From positions 25,924 through 89,923 of the forward strand of contig JAGUZQ010000084.1 in assembly GCA_020060765.1 (NCBI GenBank): a stretch of DNA of 64,000 nt, given 5' to 3'. This DNA comes from Planctomycetota bacterium (GTDB taxonomy: Bacteria > Planctomycetota > SZUA-567). This document shows positions 35,782 to 45,287 of this stretch, one piece after another. A program made the position numbers and the translations under genes. The stretch's first letter is position 1, and each line of letters starts with the position of its first letter. The notes under the pieces were generated by a model. That model made no database searches. It saw only the letters and a program-made list of their open reading frames with translations, and had not been told where the DNA came from.

Positions 35782-37056
35782 TCAGGGCAACATCTGCAGA
35801 ACAGCTTCGACGCCAGCGTTCAGCGGAACAGTTTCCTGGCCGCCGCCCTCGCGCATGTCCTTGACCGTGATCTCGCCTTTTTCCAGTTCATTATCGCCCA
35901 GGATCAGCGCCACCAGCGCCCCGCGCCGGTTGGCCGCGCGCATCTGCGCCTTGAAGGACTTGCCTTCATAATCCATGTCCGCCGAAATTCCGGCGTTGCG
36001 CAGCCGCGCGATCATTCCCGCCATCGCCTTGTGGCAATCTTCGCCCAGACCGATGCCGTAAACCTGCAACGGCGTCTCGCACGCGCAGCAGCCCAGCGCC
36101 TCCATCGCGATCATGATCCGCTCCACCCCCAGGGCAAAGCCCACCGCCTGGGTGGCGGGTCCGCCCAGTTCCTCCACCAGGCCGTCGTATCGGCCGCCGC
36201 CGCCGATAGCGTCCTGCGCGCCCAAAGCCGAATGCGTGTACTCAAACACCGTCCTGGTATAATAATCCAGACCCCGCACCAGCGTGGGATCGACGTCGTA
36301 TTGCGCGCCGTGCGCGTCCAGACCTTCCTTTACCGCCGTGAAATGCTGGTCGCATTCGCCGCATAGTTTCTCGTGGCTTTTGGGCAGATCGGCAGCCAGT
36401 TTTTTGCACGACTCGTTTTTGCAATCCAGTATCCGCAAGATATTTTTTTCAAACCGCCCCTGGCAGGTTTTGCAGAATTCTCCCAGCTTGGGCGCTATCG
36501 CGTCCTTCAATAGTTTCCTGTAAGCCGGACGGCATTCGTCCTTCGCGCAACCGATGGAATTGAGCCGCAGCCGCACGCCGCCGATGCCGAGGCGCTCGTA
36601 ATACGCCAGCCCCATCCGGATCACTTCCGCGTCCAGCAGCGGATCGCCCGACCCCACCGCCTCGATTCCGACCTGGTGAAATTGCCGCTGCCGGCCTTTC
36701 TGCGGCCGCTCCCGCCGGAACATCGGACCGCCGTACCACAGTTTCACCAGCCCGCCCTGCTTGTGCATCGAATGCTGCAGCAGCGCACGGATCACCCCCG
36801 CCGTTCCTTCCGGTCTGAGAGTAATGGAATCGCTGCCGGGAGTAAAGGTATACATTTCCTTTTCGACAATGTCGGTCGCTTCGCCGATGGAGCGGGCGAA
36901 CAATCCTGTCGCCTCGAACACGGGAGACGTGATTTTCTCATACCCGTAACGCGAGAAAATTTCCGCCGCCGCTCCAAACGCCTTTTCAAAACGGATACCG
37001 TCGACGCCGAAATAATCCCTGGTGCCCTCAATCGCCCTGATGCCGTCCTTCGCCAT
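35782..37056 (-). CDS. hisS: Histidyl-tRNA synthetase
   Basis: 424 residues. Class II synthetase that charges tRNA-His. Motif 2 and HisRS-specific segments are visible: YTFTPGSDSITLRPEGTAG, MFRRERPQKGRQRQFHQ, then RGLDYYTRTVFEY and GGGGRYDGL. A cysteine-rich stretch (about 180-225) with CKTCQ and CGECDQ probably binds zinc, as in a subset of bacterial HisRS. It precedes the zinc-finger gene on the same strand with a gap of 222 bases. Confidence 0.96.
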   Translation of the reverse strand: MAKDGIRAIEGTRDYFGVDGIRFEKAFGAAAEIFSRYGYEKITSPVFEATGLFARSIGEATDIVEKEMYTFTPGSDSITLRPEGTAGVIRALLQHSMHKQGGLVKLWYGGPMFRRERPQKGRQRQFHQVGIEAVGSGDPLLDAEVIRMGLAYYERLGIGGVRLRLNSIGCAKDECRPAYRKLLKDAIAPKLGEFCKTCQGRFEKNILRILDCKNESCKKLAADLPKSHEKLCGECDQHFTAVKEGLDAHGAQYDVDPTLVRGLDYYTRTVFEYTHSALGAQDAIGGGGRYDGLVEELGGPATQAVGFALGVERIMIAMEALGCCACETPLQVYGIGLGEDCHKAMAGMIARLRNAGISADMDYEGKSFKAQMRAANRRGALVALILGDNELEKGEITVKDMREGGGQETVPLNAGVEAVLQMLP

Positions 37057-37111
37057 GTGTTAATTCCTTAAAATATGTTAATAACGCTTTGAAAACTATT
37101 ATCCTGAAAAT

Positions 37112-37915
37112 CTACCGCTCCGCGACTACATACGCGATCCAGCCGGGGCAGTTTTCCTCTTTTTGCGACGGCTTGAAGACACCGTTGCCTTCTTCCGCCT
37201 CGCCGTCCCAGCCTTCCCAGTAGACATCGGATCTGGCAAACCCGGCTTCCGCCAGCAGTTCCGTAATCTCGCGCAGGCTCCACAGCCGCCAGTCGTAGGA
37301 AAAAGCTTTTTCGATACTGGTGCCGTCGCGGAAACGGAAATGAATGTGGTTGATTACCTCGTTATTGATCGGGTTGAACTCGGCCTGATCCCAGACATAG
37401 GTGAACCCCTTGAGCTTGCGCTCCTCCTCCAGCACCACCTGCGAGTCGGAACCGCCATAAGCATCCAGAAACAGCATCCCGCCGCTGTTAAGCGAGGCGC
37501 GCGCGGTTTTGAAATATTTCAGCAGAGTTTTCCGTTCCTTGAAGATGAAATAGGAAAAATTGAACGCCATCACCGCATCTACTTTCGGCCGCGTCACCGA
37601 CAGCACGTTTTTGTTCAGCAGCTTCACCCTGTTCATGTCCTGACCCAGCGGTGCCAGCCGGTGCTCACGCCCCCAGTCTAGCGTGTCGGTGTCCAGATCG
37701 ACGCCAACCGCGAAATTGTCCCGGTGCCGTTGTACGAATTCCGCGCAGGCGCTGGCAGTGCCGCAGAAATCCTCCTTCACGCTGCGCGGAGCCTTCTTGC
37801 CGCGCTTCTTGAAAATATCCAACACAAAATCTATCTCCGCCTCTACGCATTGCACAGACAATTCGTAGAGATCGTGTATATCAGACGTCTTTGCCGTCAG
37901 CTTATTCTTTCTCAA
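37112..37915 (-). CDS. SAM-dependent methyltransferase
   Basis: 267 residues of class I methyltransferase fold. The SAM-binding first motif is EDFCGTASACAEFV, a variant of the usual acidic-Gly-x-Gly, followed by VGVDLDTDTLDWG, then AFNFSYFIFKER and GGMLFLDAYGG. A substrate was not recognised; it groups loosely with the small-molecule and tRNA methyltransferases that share the DFCGT opening. The start overlaps the 3' end of the upstream membrane-protein gene by 14 bases, so coupling is likely. Confidence 0.8.
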   Translation of the reverse strand: MRKNKLTAKTSDIHDLYELSVQCVEAEIDFVLDIFKKRGKKAPRSVKEDFCGTASACAEFVQRHRDNFAVGVDLDTDTLDWGREHRLAPLGQDMNRVKLLNKNVLSVTRPKVDAVMAFNFSYFIFKERKTLLKYFKTARASLNSGGMLFLDAYGGSDSQVVLEEERKLKGFTYVWDQAEFNPINNEVINHIHFRFRDGTSIEKAFSYDWRLWSLREITELLAEAGFARSDVYWEGWDGEAEEGNGVFKPSQKEENCPGWIAYVVAER

Positions 37916-38621
37916 TGTTTTCCGTCTCCGATTTCAAAATTTTAACGATATATGCCGCCGCGCAAAGCAGACCGGCCAGCGTCAGATACCCGCCCACGAC
38001 CAGCGCCGGGTGCGAGGGATACGCCGCCAGCGGCCCGTGCCAGATACCGTACATCCGGGTCAGAGTGATGAAATTGTATTTCTCGTAACACACCGACATG
38101 CACGCCAAGGGACTCAGCCACACCCGAGCGTGCATGACCACCGTCTTCGTCGCACCTTCGGTAGCCTCTTCCAGAAACACGCTCCACCACGGCGTCGACA
38201 GCAGAAACAGGGTCAGGCAGAAAATCTTCTGCCGCCCCCATTGCAGGCCAAACCCCAAGGACGTCACCAGCCAGCCCGACGACAGCGCCAACGCCGTCAC
38301 CGCCAGCACCAGCGCCTGAAGCCAGAGAAAAGATAGTATCGCTTCACCATAGGCGGCGCTGCAGATTACACCTGCCAAGGTCGCGCCAGCAAGCGCGCCT
38401 GCCGTTTCGGCAAAGCCCCGGAACTTTTCACCCAGGAAAACCGCGCCCAGCAGCGGCAGCCATAAAAACTCCAAGGCTCCCGCCAGCAGCAGCGCGCGCA
38501 GACCCGCGTCACTTTCCGGCAGTCCGCCGGATATGAAAAATCTTCCGGCAGGCGCAGCCACCGCCGCAAACGCCACTACTCCCGCGCCCAAACAGGCCAG
38601 CAGTCGGATTATCCGGTTCAT
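37902..38621 (-). CDS. Multi-pass membrane protein
   Basis: 239 residues with about six hydrophobic helices and few charges, starting MNRIIRLLACLGAG. No family recognised; the first half has an Ala/Gly-rich composition that could form a transport path. Its 3' end overlaps the start of the methyltransferase gene by 14 bases, and its own start overlaps the stop of the ExbD-like gene by four bases (ATGA). These three genes appear to be one operon. Confidence 0.6.
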   Translation of the reverse strand: MNRIIRLLACLGAGVVAFAAVAAPAGRFFISGGLPESDAGLRALLLAGALEFLWLPLLGAVFLGEKFRGFAETAGALAGATLAGVICSAAYGEAILSFLWLQALVLAVTALALSSGWLVTSLGFGLQWGRQKIFCLTLFLLSTPWWSVFLEEATEGATKTVVMHARVWLSPLACMSVCYEKYNFITLTRMYGIWHGPLAAYPSHPALVVGGYLTLAGLLCAAAYIVKILKSETENIEKE

Positions 38622-39100
38622 CTGCCCTTGACCTCGTGCCCCAAGCGCGCGTCCATTCCCTGTTCCCGACAGAAGCGGCAGATTTCCAACACTTCGCTGG
38701 CAGTAACCCCCCTGCCCTCGCCGCGCACCGCCACCACCGTTTTTCCCTGCCCGTGCAGTTGCGCCAGCGCTATACGTAATTCCTCCAGTCCCTTCAGTGC
38801 CACCCCCTCCATTTCGTACCGGATTATCCCTTCCTGCTGCCGCAGCACCAGTTTGACCGCCTGCGCTTCCTCACCCGTAGCCAAGGGAAGGATGGTTTCC
38901 TGTTCCTGCCTAGACTGCGACGCCGTCGGTATTTTTACGGCAGTATCGCGGGGGCTTTTATCAATCGGGGAACTGACGGTTTTGCGGTTGTCGCCAGCCT
39001 CGGCACTTTCCGCCGGTTTGCCGTAGTTGGTGATAGTAATGAAGTACAGCCCTACCAGCACGAAAGCGACGTCTGGCAAAAAAGGATAGCGTTCAAACAT
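38618..39100 (-). CDS. ExbD-like single-helix membrane protein
   Basis: 160 residues: N-terminal hydrophobic helix (about 8-24), a low-complexity linker (about 25-85) and a C-terminal alpha-beta region ending in VVAVRGEGRGVTASEVLEICRF, which resembles the last strand-helix pair of ExbD/TolR. The essential Asp in the ExbD helix corresponds to Asp9 (LPDVAFVLV). No exbB or tolQ partner lies nearby, so the assignment is moderate and it may be a stand-alone descendant. First gene of the operon with the membrane protein and methyltransferase. Confidence 0.5.
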   Translation of the reverse strand: MFERYPFLPDVAFVLVGLYFITITNYGKPAESAEAGDNRKTVSSPIDKSPRDTAVKIPTASQSRQEQETILPLATGEEAQAVKLVLRQQEGIIRYEMEGVALKGLEELRIALAQLHGQGKTVVAVRGEGRGVTASEVLEICRFCREQGMDARLGHEVKGR

Positions 39101-39125
39101 GTTTCCGCCTCAAGATAAAGACAAT

Positions 39126-39149
39126 GCCTGCCTCCCGGTGGAGACAGGC
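39126..39149 (-). terminator. Possible terminator after pgk
   Basis: A 10-base stem GCCTGCCTCC/GGAGACAGGC with one mismatch, 47 bases beyond the pgk stop. The T-run on the minus strand is weak (ATTGTCTTTAT). Confidence 0.5.
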
Positions 39150-39195
39150 ATTGATTATATCAATTTCGCCTGTGTCGCGCTACCAGCTTTTTGCC

Positions 39196-40413
39196 TCAGG
39201 CTTCGTTCAGCGCCGCCACTCCGGGCAGGACTTTGCCTTCGAGGCATTCCAGGCTCGCGCCGCCGCCGGTGGAGATGTGGGTCATCTTGTCGGCGACGCC
39301 GGACTTGTTGACCGCGCTCACCGAATCGCCGCCGCCGATGATCGACACACAGTCGGTTTCCGCCAGAGCCTCGGCGATGGCGAAGGTGCCGGCAGCGAAG
39401 CCTGGTTTCTCAAACACGCCCATCGGCCCGTTCCAGACCACGGTTTTCGCCTTGCGCACCGCGTCGGTAAAGAGCTTGATCGACTTGGGGCCGATATCCA
39501 AGCCCATGGTTCCGGCCGGAATTTTTGCCGCAATCTGCTCGACTTCCTCGACGTCGAACTTGGAGGCGACCAGGTGGTCGACCGGCAGCAGGATTTCCAC
39601 GCCCTTTTCTTTTGCCTTGACGAAGACGTTTTTAGCCACGTCCAGCTTGTCCTCCTCGACCAGACTGGTGCCGACCGGCTCTCCTTTCGCTTTGAGCAAG
39701 GTATAGGCCATCGCTCCGCCGATGATGATGGTGTCGACTTTATCCAGCAGGTTGTCGATTACCATCACCTTGTCGGAAACCTTCGCACCGCCGAGAATCG
39801 CCACGAACGGGCGCGCCGGGTTGGCGAGAGTATCGCCGAAATATTTTACTTCCTTTTCCATCAGGAACCCGGCCACGCAGATGGTAATGTACTTGGTCAC
39901 GCCCTGGGTGGAGCCGTGGGCGCGGTGGGCGGTGCCGAAGGCGTCGTTGACATAGACGTCGCCAAGAGAAGCCAGGTCTTTACAGAATTCGTCGATTTTC
40001 GCCTTGGTCGCGTCGTCCTGTTTCTTGTACTTGTTGAGCAGTTCCTCTTCTTTGTGGAAGCGGACGTTTTCCAGCAGGATGACCTCGCCCTCGTTCAGGG
40101 AGGCAACCAGCTTCTTCACTTCCGCGCCCACGCAGTCAGGGGCGAGTTGCACTGGCTGCCCCAGCAGTTCCGCCAACTTCAGCGCCGCCGGTTTCAGCGA
40201 GAATTCCGGCTTGGCCTCGCCGTCGGGACGACCGAGGTGACTCATGAGGATCAGTTTGCCACCGCCTTCAAGCACCTTGCGGATGCTGGGCAACGCCGCC
40301 TGAATGCGGGTGTCGTCGGTGACCTTGCCGTCTTTCAGCGGCACGTTGAAATCCACGCGCATCAGCACGCGCTTCCCCTTGACGTCGATGTCACGAATAG
40401 TTTTCTTTGCCAT
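39196..40413 (-). CDS. pgk: Phosphoglycerate kinase
   Basis: 405 residues, normal length. Transfers phosphate from 1,3-bisphosphoglycerate to ADP in glycolysis. It shows the N-terminal [26 protein letters not shown] and the C-terminal [22 protein letters not shown] with the nucleotide-site Gly-rich loop. AGGAG precedes the ATG. A single gene here, without gapA or tpiA adjacent. The 5' gap (40414-40891) carries the large inverted repeat. Confidence 0.97.
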   Translation of the reverse strand: MAKKTIRDIDVKGKRVLMRVDFNVPLKDGKVTDDTRIQAALPSIRKVLEGGGKLILMSHLGRPDGEAKPEFSLKPAALKLAELLGQPVQLAPDCVGAEVKKLVASLNEGEVILLENVRFHKEEELLNKYKKQDDATKAKIDEFCKDLASLGDVYVNDAFGTAHRAHGSTQGVTKYITICVAGFLMEKEVKYFGDTLANPARPFVAILGGAKVSDKVMVIDNLLDKVDTIIIGGAMAYTLLKAKGEPVGTSLVEEDKLDVAKNVFVKAKEKGVEILLPVDHLVASKFDVEEVEQIAAKIPAGTMGLDIGPKSIKLFTDAVRKAKTVVWNGPMGVFEKPGFAAGTFAIAEALAETDCVSIIGGGDSVSAVNKSGVADKMTHISTGGGASLECLEGKVLPGVAALNEA

Positions 40414-40682
40414 CTGCTTTCTCCTATGTATTATTTAAATGATAACAAGTTTTCCGGCTCCGGCAGTCAGGCCGCAGGCGCTCTTTATGCCCGAAGCCTG
40501 TAAACCAAAGCCGACACAGATAAGTTTTATCAACTCGTGCCGTAAGTCAAGCATGAAAATGGTTTGTTTGTTATTTTGTTGGCTGGATGGGTTGCTTGTG
40601 TGGTAGATAAAACTATGCCGCGCTAGAGGCAGTACAGTTTTGTTAAGGAGATAAGCTTTCTGTTTTGCATATAAAGTTACGT

Positions 40683-40797
40683 ACGTCATTCCCGCGAAGG
40701 CGGGAATCCAGGAGGTGTTGCGTACGGTTTCCCCGCCTGGATTCCCGCCTTCGCGGGAATGACGTTACAAGTTTTCCCCTTAGTAAAAAACCGCATT
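40683..40797. repeat. Dispersed palindromic repeat, two inverted copies
   Basis: A perfect 30-base inverted repeat (40683-40712 against 40736-40765) with a 23-base spacer. Each arm contains the CATTCCCGCGAAGGCGGG core. The right flank carries the AATGCGGTT...AAAACTTGTA motif, inverted, shared with copies at 21704 and 52290. The spacer side GGTGTTGCGTACGG matches the copy at 47194. The rest of 40414-40891 shows no gene; a minus frame at 40435-40689 starts inside the repeat. Confidence 0.9.
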
Positions 40798-40891
40798 GCC
40801 GCCAGAGATTCTCGTTTCAGGATTAAAAACCGGAGCACCCTTGAAACACTTCGCCAATAAGCCAGTGCCCAAATCCGCCAAGGTTTAACTT

Positions 40892-41875
40892 ATGCCCAAC
40901 GCCTGCTCAAAAATAAATAGCGCCTACGTCGGCAGATTCGCTCCTGCTCCCACCGGCGCGCTGCACCTGGGTAATGCGCGGACTTTTCTGCTCGCGTGGC
41001 TGCGGGCGCGGAGCGTCAGCGGTAGCATCCTGCTCAGGCTGGAAGACCTCGACCATCCCAAGGTCAAGCGCGACGCCGCCGCGCAGGCGTATGACGATCT
41101 GCGCTGGCTGGGGCTGGATTGGGACGCGGGTGCCGATTCGGACTCTTCATATATCCAGAGCAATCGCCTGGAAATTTACCGCCGCTATTTTAATGAATTT
41201 CGCGAACGCGGACTGATTTATCCATGCACCTGCACCCGCCAGGATATCCAGAATGCCCAATCCGCGCCGCATCCGGGCGAGGAAATGAAATATCCCAATA
41301 CCTGCCGGGGCAAATACCAGTCGGCGGAAGAAGCCGAAGCCGCAACCGGTCGCGCTCCGGCCTGGCGGTTTTTGTTGCCAGACGAGGATTTTTCGTTTAC
41401 AGATGTTTTTTGCGGAGTACAATCGAATAAACCGGCGGAATGGAGCGGCGATTTCGTCGTCGCCAAGGGAGAAAATCTGCCTTCCTATCAACTGGCGGTC
41501 GTGGTTGACGACGCACTTATGGGAGTGACGGAAGTGGTGCGGGGCGACGATCTGCTGTTAAGCACGCACCGCCAACTGGCGCTTTATGCAGCTCTGGGAT
41601 TTTCCCCGCCGGATTTTCTCCACGTGCCGCTGGTGGTCGGTTCTGACGGTAAACGCCTGGCCAAGCGCCACGGAGATACGCGTATTTCCACCCTGCGCGA
41701 ACGCGGTGTAGAGGCGGCAACCGTGGTCGGCTGGTTGGCGGCCACCTGCGGGCTGGCCGAATTTTACGAAAAACTAACCCCTTTGAATTTGCTCCCTCGC
41801 TTCGCCTTGAGTAAAATACTATTGGCGAGGGCGGTCGTCGACGATCCGGCGAAGAAACTTCTGGGAATAGCATGA
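40892..41875 (+). CDS. gluQ: Glutamyl-Q tRNA(Asp) synthetase
   Basis: 327 residues, shorter than GluRS and lacking its anticodon-binding domain. It glutamylates queuosine at position 34 of tRNA-Asp. The class I HIGH motif is HLGN (APAPTGALHLGNA), the zinc cysteines are in YPCTCTRQ and CRGKY, and the KMSKS equivalent is GKRLAKRHGD. AAGG precedes the start. It overlaps the 5-formyl-THF cyclo-ligase gene by ATGA. Confidence 0.93.
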   Translation: MPNACSKINSAYVGRFAPAPTGALHLGNARTFLLAWLRARSVSGSILLRLEDLDHPKVKRDAAAQAYDDLRWLGLDWDAGADSDSSYIQSNRLEIYRRYFNEFRERGLIYPCTCTRQDIQNAQSAPHPGEEMKYPNTCRGKYQSAEEAEAATGRAPAWRFLLPDEDFSFTDVFCGVQSNKPAEWSGDFVVAKGENLPSYQLAVVVDDALMGVTEVVRGDDLLLSTHRQLALYAALGFSPPDFLHVPLVVGSDGKRLAKRHGDTRISTLRERGVEAATVVGWLAATCGLAEFYEKLTPLNLLPRFALSKILLARAVVDDPAKKLLGIA

Positions 41876-42501
41876 CTGACACTCAAGACAAAAAAGCGGC
41901 TTTGCGCAGGGAAATCTCGAAAAAAATCGCAGCCATCCCCGCTGCAAAGCGCGCGGAAATGGATCAACAGGTGGTCGAACTCACTCTCGACCTGCTTTCC
42001 CGTTACTTCATGCCCGGCTCCACCGTAATGGCCTACATGCCGCTGAAGGACGAGCCTGACATTACCGAAATCCTGGCGCATTGCGTCGAGGCAGACGTTA
42101 ATCTCGCCCTGCCTCGCGTCGCCGCCAGCGGCGAACTTTCCATTCATCTTGTCCGGGATTTCAGCGACGATATCGTCAAGGGGTTGTACGGCGTGTCGGA
42201 ACCGCGCGAAATGCTCCCGCCGGTGCGGCGCGAGAATATCGACCTGGTCATCGTGCCAGGGCGCGCGTTTTCCGCCCGCGGCGACCGGATGGGGCGCGGC
42301 AAGGGCTACTATGACCGGCTGCTGCCGACGCTGGACGCCACCCGCGCGGCGCTGGCCTATGACTGCCAAGTGGTGGATTTCATGCCTGTCGAAAGCCACG
42401 ACGAGACGGTCGACATCATCCTCACCCCCTCGCGCATGATCGACTCGGAGGCGCAACGCCGCCTGGCCGCCAACCAGGCGCGCCGCGAGGCGCTTACCTG
42501 A
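41872..42501 (+). CDS. 5-formyltetrahydrofolate cyclo-ligase
   Basis: 209 residues. Converts 5-formyl-THF to 5,10-methenyl-THF using ATP, relieving a folate dead end. The signature GDRMGRGKGYYDRLL and the downstream YDCQVVDFMPVESHDETVD match the family. It is translationally coupled to the upstream GluQRS gene by ATGA and overlaps the 3' end of the azoreductase gene by eight bases (convergent). The pairing with GluQRS is a coupling of tRNA modification and one-carbon metabolism that may be only positional. Confidence 0.92.
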   Translation: MTDTQDKKAALRREISKKIAAIPAAKRAEMDQQVVELTLDLLSRYFMPGSTVMAYMPLKDEPDITEILAHCVEADVNLALPRVAASGELSIHLVRDFSDDIVKGLYGVSEPREMLPPVRRENIDLVIVPGRAFSARGDRMGRGKGYYDRLLPTLDATRAALAYDCQVVDFMPVESHDETVDIILTPSRMIDSEAQRRLAANQARREALT

Positions 42502-43114
42502 ACGCCAGCGCGCGAGCCTCGGCGCGCGCCTTGTCCAGCTTTTCCTTCAACTCCTCCGCCGACGCGATCATCGTGCCTTCGACCGTCAGTTCATCGACGT
42601 TTTCAATGCCCATGAATTTGAACAGATGCCGCAGGTGGGGGCGCTGAAAATCGATTTTTGCAGCTTCCTCCGAAGCATAGACTCCTCCCCGCGCGTAGGC
42701 GACGAAAACCTTCTTTTTATCCAGCAAACCCACGTAGCCGTTTTCGCCGACGCGGAACGCATAGCCAGGCTGGATCACGCAATCGAGATAATGCTTCAAG
42801 ACATAGGGCAGGCCGAAATTCCACATCGGCACAGCAAAGACGTAGATGTCGGCGGAGACGAATTCCTCCACGATTTCCGCGATTTTATCCCAGGCCTGTT
42901 TCGCGCGCTCCGAAGGCTCCCCGCCCCGCGCGGCGGCAGCCTTGCCTTCCGCCGCGTAACGGTCGAACACCGGCAGTTCGGTCTTGAATAAATCCAGGGT
43001 CACGATTTCAGTGCCGGGATTTTTCTCCAGATAGGCTTTCACGAATTCGCCTGCCACAGCCATGGAGCAACTCTTTTCCCCGCGCGGAGAGGCGTAGATG
43101 TATAATAATTTCAT
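42494..43114 (-). CDS. FMN-dependent NADH-azoreductase (AzoR-like)
   Basis: 206 residues of flavodoxin-like fold. It opens with LLYIYASPRGEKSCS (FMN phosphate loop) and has VFAVPMWNFGLPYVLKHYLD, the diagnostic segment of AzoR/NQO-type quinone reductases. AzoR proteins use NADH to reduce azo bonds and quinones, with an oxidative-stress role. No ribosome site stands out. The gene runs against the cyclo-ligase. Confidence 0.9.
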   Translation of the reverse strand: MKLLYIYASPRGEKSCSMAVAGEFVKAYLEKNPGTEIVTLDLFKTELPVFDRYAAEGKAAAARGGEPSERAKQAWDKIAEIVEEFVSADIYVFAVPMWNFGLPYVLKHYLDCVIQPGYAFRVGENGYVGLLDKKKVFVAYARGGVYASEEAAKIDFQRPHLRHLFKFMGIENVDELTVEGTMIASAEELKEKLDKARAEARALAFR

Positions 43115-43176
43115 GGTTTAACCCCGTTCCTGTCGATTATAATTCTACGTGATGTTTCCGGGCAAAGAGATTTTTT

Positions 43177-43234
43177 AGTCTCCAGTCTCCAGTTTTTTGG
43201 GGTACGAGTTTTCCGAAAACCAACACTGGAGACT
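43177..43234. repeat. Inverted repeat with duplicated arm
   Basis: AGTCTCCAGT occurs twice, overlapping, at 43177-43186 and 43184-43193, and its complement ACTGGAGACT lies at 43225-43234. The long loop and weak tail make a terminator uncertain. Lies downstream of the gene at 43238. Confidence 0.6.
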
Positions 43235-43237
43235 CCG

Positions 43238-43876
43238 CTATTCGTTATCCTGCCCATCGCCCATCGCGCCGGGTTTGAGCGGGGAAACATGGTTTTTCCG
43301 GCGCGCAGCTTCGCCCTCAGTTTCCGTTTCCCCGTCTTCCTCGTCTTTCTCGTCGGCTTTTCCCTCTTCCGCACCAGGCTTTTTTTCAGTCGCCTTGGGC
43401 GGTGCTATTTCCTGCCCCTCGCTGTCGGAGAAAAGGCCGAAACGGGCGGGACGGTCAGGGTCGCTCTGGTTCATCGGATTTTCATTGCGTTTTGTTTCCG
43501 TTACAGTCTCCTCTTCAGCAGCGTCTTCCTCCGTCTCTTCTTCCTTGGGGGCTTTTTTCGCAGCCGACTTCTTCGCCGGTTTTTTCTTTTCTGCTTTTTT
43601 CGGTTTTTCTTTTGCCGGCGGTGGCTCGTCGTGGACGGTGCCGTCGGGCCACTTGTACTGGGTGGTCACCGTGACATGATCTTTTTCTACCCGGAGGGGG
43701 GCGGTCTGTTTCTTCATTTTTTCCGGAGCTATCAGCGCCACCGCGATTACGATAAACACGAGAAAAACGCCTGCCGCATACATCCATATCGTTTCGTCGG
43801 ATGATTTCGCTTTACGGCGACGGGGCTTTTCCTCCTGGTCTTGCTCTTGCGGGGCTGGTTTTCTGGACTTGGACAT
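43238..43876 (-). CDS. Highly charged single-helix membrane protein
   Basis: 212 residues: basic N terminus (RRRKAKSSDE), one membrane helix (about 31-50), then a tail rich in Lys, Glu, Pro and Ala with no clear fold. Its charge pattern (KPKKAEKKKPAKKSAAKK, then acidic blocks) resembles linker regions that bind peptidoglycan or nucleic acid, but I do not recognise a family. CAGGAGG precedes the start. The 16-base palindrome at 43902 lies upstream. Confidence 0.6.
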   Translation of the reverse strand: MSKSRKPAPQEQDQEEKPRRRKAKSSDETIWMYAAGVFLVFIVIAVALIAPEKMKKQTAPLRVEKDHVTVTTQYKWPDGTVHDEPPPAKEKPKKAEKKKPAKKSAAKKAPKEEETEEDAAEEETVTETKRNENPMNQSDPDRPARFGLFSDSEGQEIAPPKATEKKPGAEEGKADEKDEEDGETETEGEAARRKNHVSPLKPGAMGDGQDNE

Positions 43877-43901
43877 TTCGCTTCCTCCTGTTTCCTTCCG
43901 G

Positions 43902-43917
43902 GTATATAATTATATAC
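43902..43917. promoter_or_regulatory. Perfect 16-base palindrome, possible operator
   Basis: GTATATAATTATATAC, identical on both strands, 26 bases before the start of the gene at 43238-43876. It includes a TATAAT-like -10 element on each strand. It could be an operator or promoter overlap, or simply a structure. Confidence 0.5.
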
Positions 43918-43940
43918 GCCAACCGCGCCGGAAAGGTTCG

Positions 43941-45143
43941 TCATTTACTGATTTTATAGACCAACAATTCTTCGCCGTGACGGATATACATCCTGCCGTC
44001 GGCAATTGCCGGATGCGCCCAATGCTGCCCCTGTCCACGCGTGATCTTGAATTTCGAAACCACTTTCAGTCCCGCCGGATCGACCAATCCCATTTCCCCC
44101 CGTTCGCCGTAGCAGTACAGCATGCCATCGGCAAACACCACCGACCCCTTGCCCACGCCGCCGTCGCGATCCTTGATTTCGCCGGTGTTCCAAGCCAGTG
44201 ACATCCATTTCCCGTTATAGGAGGAGCCGTAAATCAGCCCGTTGTGCAAGACTACGCCGCCGTGGTGGGTGTCCAGCTCCACGTTTTTCCATTTTACCGA
44301 AACGCTTTTGCCATCGGGCGAAAGCAACAGCATCACTCCGCCGCTGCCGTAACCGCTGGTGACGTAGACGCAACCCTGATTAAACAGGGGAGAGACCGGA
44401 TGCGCCGCATATTTGTTTTTATAAGGATATTTCCAGAATACGTTCCCGCTTTTCGCGTCGATGCCGACGATGTTATCCGACGTCATGGTGACAATCAGGT
44501 TGGTAGTCCCCTGCTTTATCAGCACCGGCGAACAGTAAGCCGACAGGTCGCTCAACCCCTTGGTCTGCCAGACGTTCTTGCCGGTCTTCTTCTCCAGCGC
44601 TACCACTGTCGCGCCTGTGCCGCCAGGAGTGCAGATCAGGTTCTGGCCGTCAATCAGCAGCGACTCGCTCACGCCCCAACTGATATTTTTTCCCTTGAAT
44701 TCCTGCAACACGTTCCGCGACCATTTTTCCGCTCCGCTCTTCGCGTCGAGGCAGACCACATTCCCCTCGCCGCTGAGGGCGTAAACAAAACCCTGATTGA
44801 CGGTGGGGGTCGAGCGCGAGCCGGGATAGTTGTTTTTCCATTCCGGCCCGTAGCTTTTCGCCCACAACTGTTTTCCCGCCAGATCGAAACAGGTCATGGT
44901 TGCGTCCTTGCCGATCATGCCGGTGATATAGATTTTCCCATCCGCCACCGCGACCGAGGAAAAACCGGCACCGATGCCGGACTTGCTCCAGATCAGTTCC
45001 GGGCCGTCCTGGGGCCACTTGTCCAGCAGGTTCTGCTCCACAAATCTGCCGTCGCGGTTTTCCCCGCGCCACTGCGAAGAATCTCCGCCGAAAGCCATCC
45101 CGCATACCAGCAGCGCAGTCAAACAGGCTGAAAGTTTTGTCAT
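43941..45143 (-). CDS. Exported PQQ-like beta-propeller protein
   Basis: 400 residues with a signal peptide (MTKLSACLTALLVCGMAFG) and tandem propeller blades of the PQQ-like kind, with repeats such as LICTPGGTGATVVALEKKTGKNVW and VGIDAKSGNVFWKYP, each ending on a Trp-containing strand. Such proteins are common in PVC bacteria and are seldom enzymes; the propeller often acts as a scaffold. No PQQ-dehydrogenase residues were recognised. It lies downstream of the FAD oxidoreductase on the same strand, separated by its terminator. Confidence 0.85.
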   Translation of the reverse strand: MTKLSACLTALLVCGMAFGGDSSQWRGENRDGRFVEQNLLDKWPQDGPELIWSKSGIGAGFSSVAVADGKIYITGMIGKDATMTCFDLAGKQLWAKSYGPEWKNNYPGSRSTPTVNQGFVYALSGEGNVVCLDAKSGAEKWSRNVLQEFKGKNISWGVSESLLIDGQNLICTPGGTGATVVALEKKTGKNVWQTKGLSDLSAYCSPVLIKQGTTNLIVTMTSDNIVGIDAKSGNVFWKYPYKNKYAAHPVSPLFNQGCVYVTSGYGSGGVMLLLSPDGKSVSVKWKNVELDTHHGGVVLHNGLIYGSSYNGKWMSLAWNTGEIKDRDGGVGKGSVVFADGMLYCYGERGEMGLVDPAGLKVVSKFKITRGQGQHWAHPAIADGRMYIRHGEELLVYKISK

Positions 45144-45287
45144 ATCTGCCTCCAGTCAAGGTGTAAATTCGAGTTCCCGCTTACTGTCCTACTCTCGCGC
45201 AATACATTATATGTTGCGACTGGCTCAAACCTCAATGAAAAACTTGGCGGCGAAGCCTGCGTGACATCGATAACTGAACCAAGGCAC

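Noticed and set aside
40435..40689. Minus-strand frame of 84 codons upstream of pgk
   Set aside because: Begins inside the inverted repeat, no ribosome site and no protein-like pattern.
43177..43234. Terminator for the gene at 43238
   Set aside because: The inverted repeat has a loop of over 30 bases and no T-run; listed as a repeat only.
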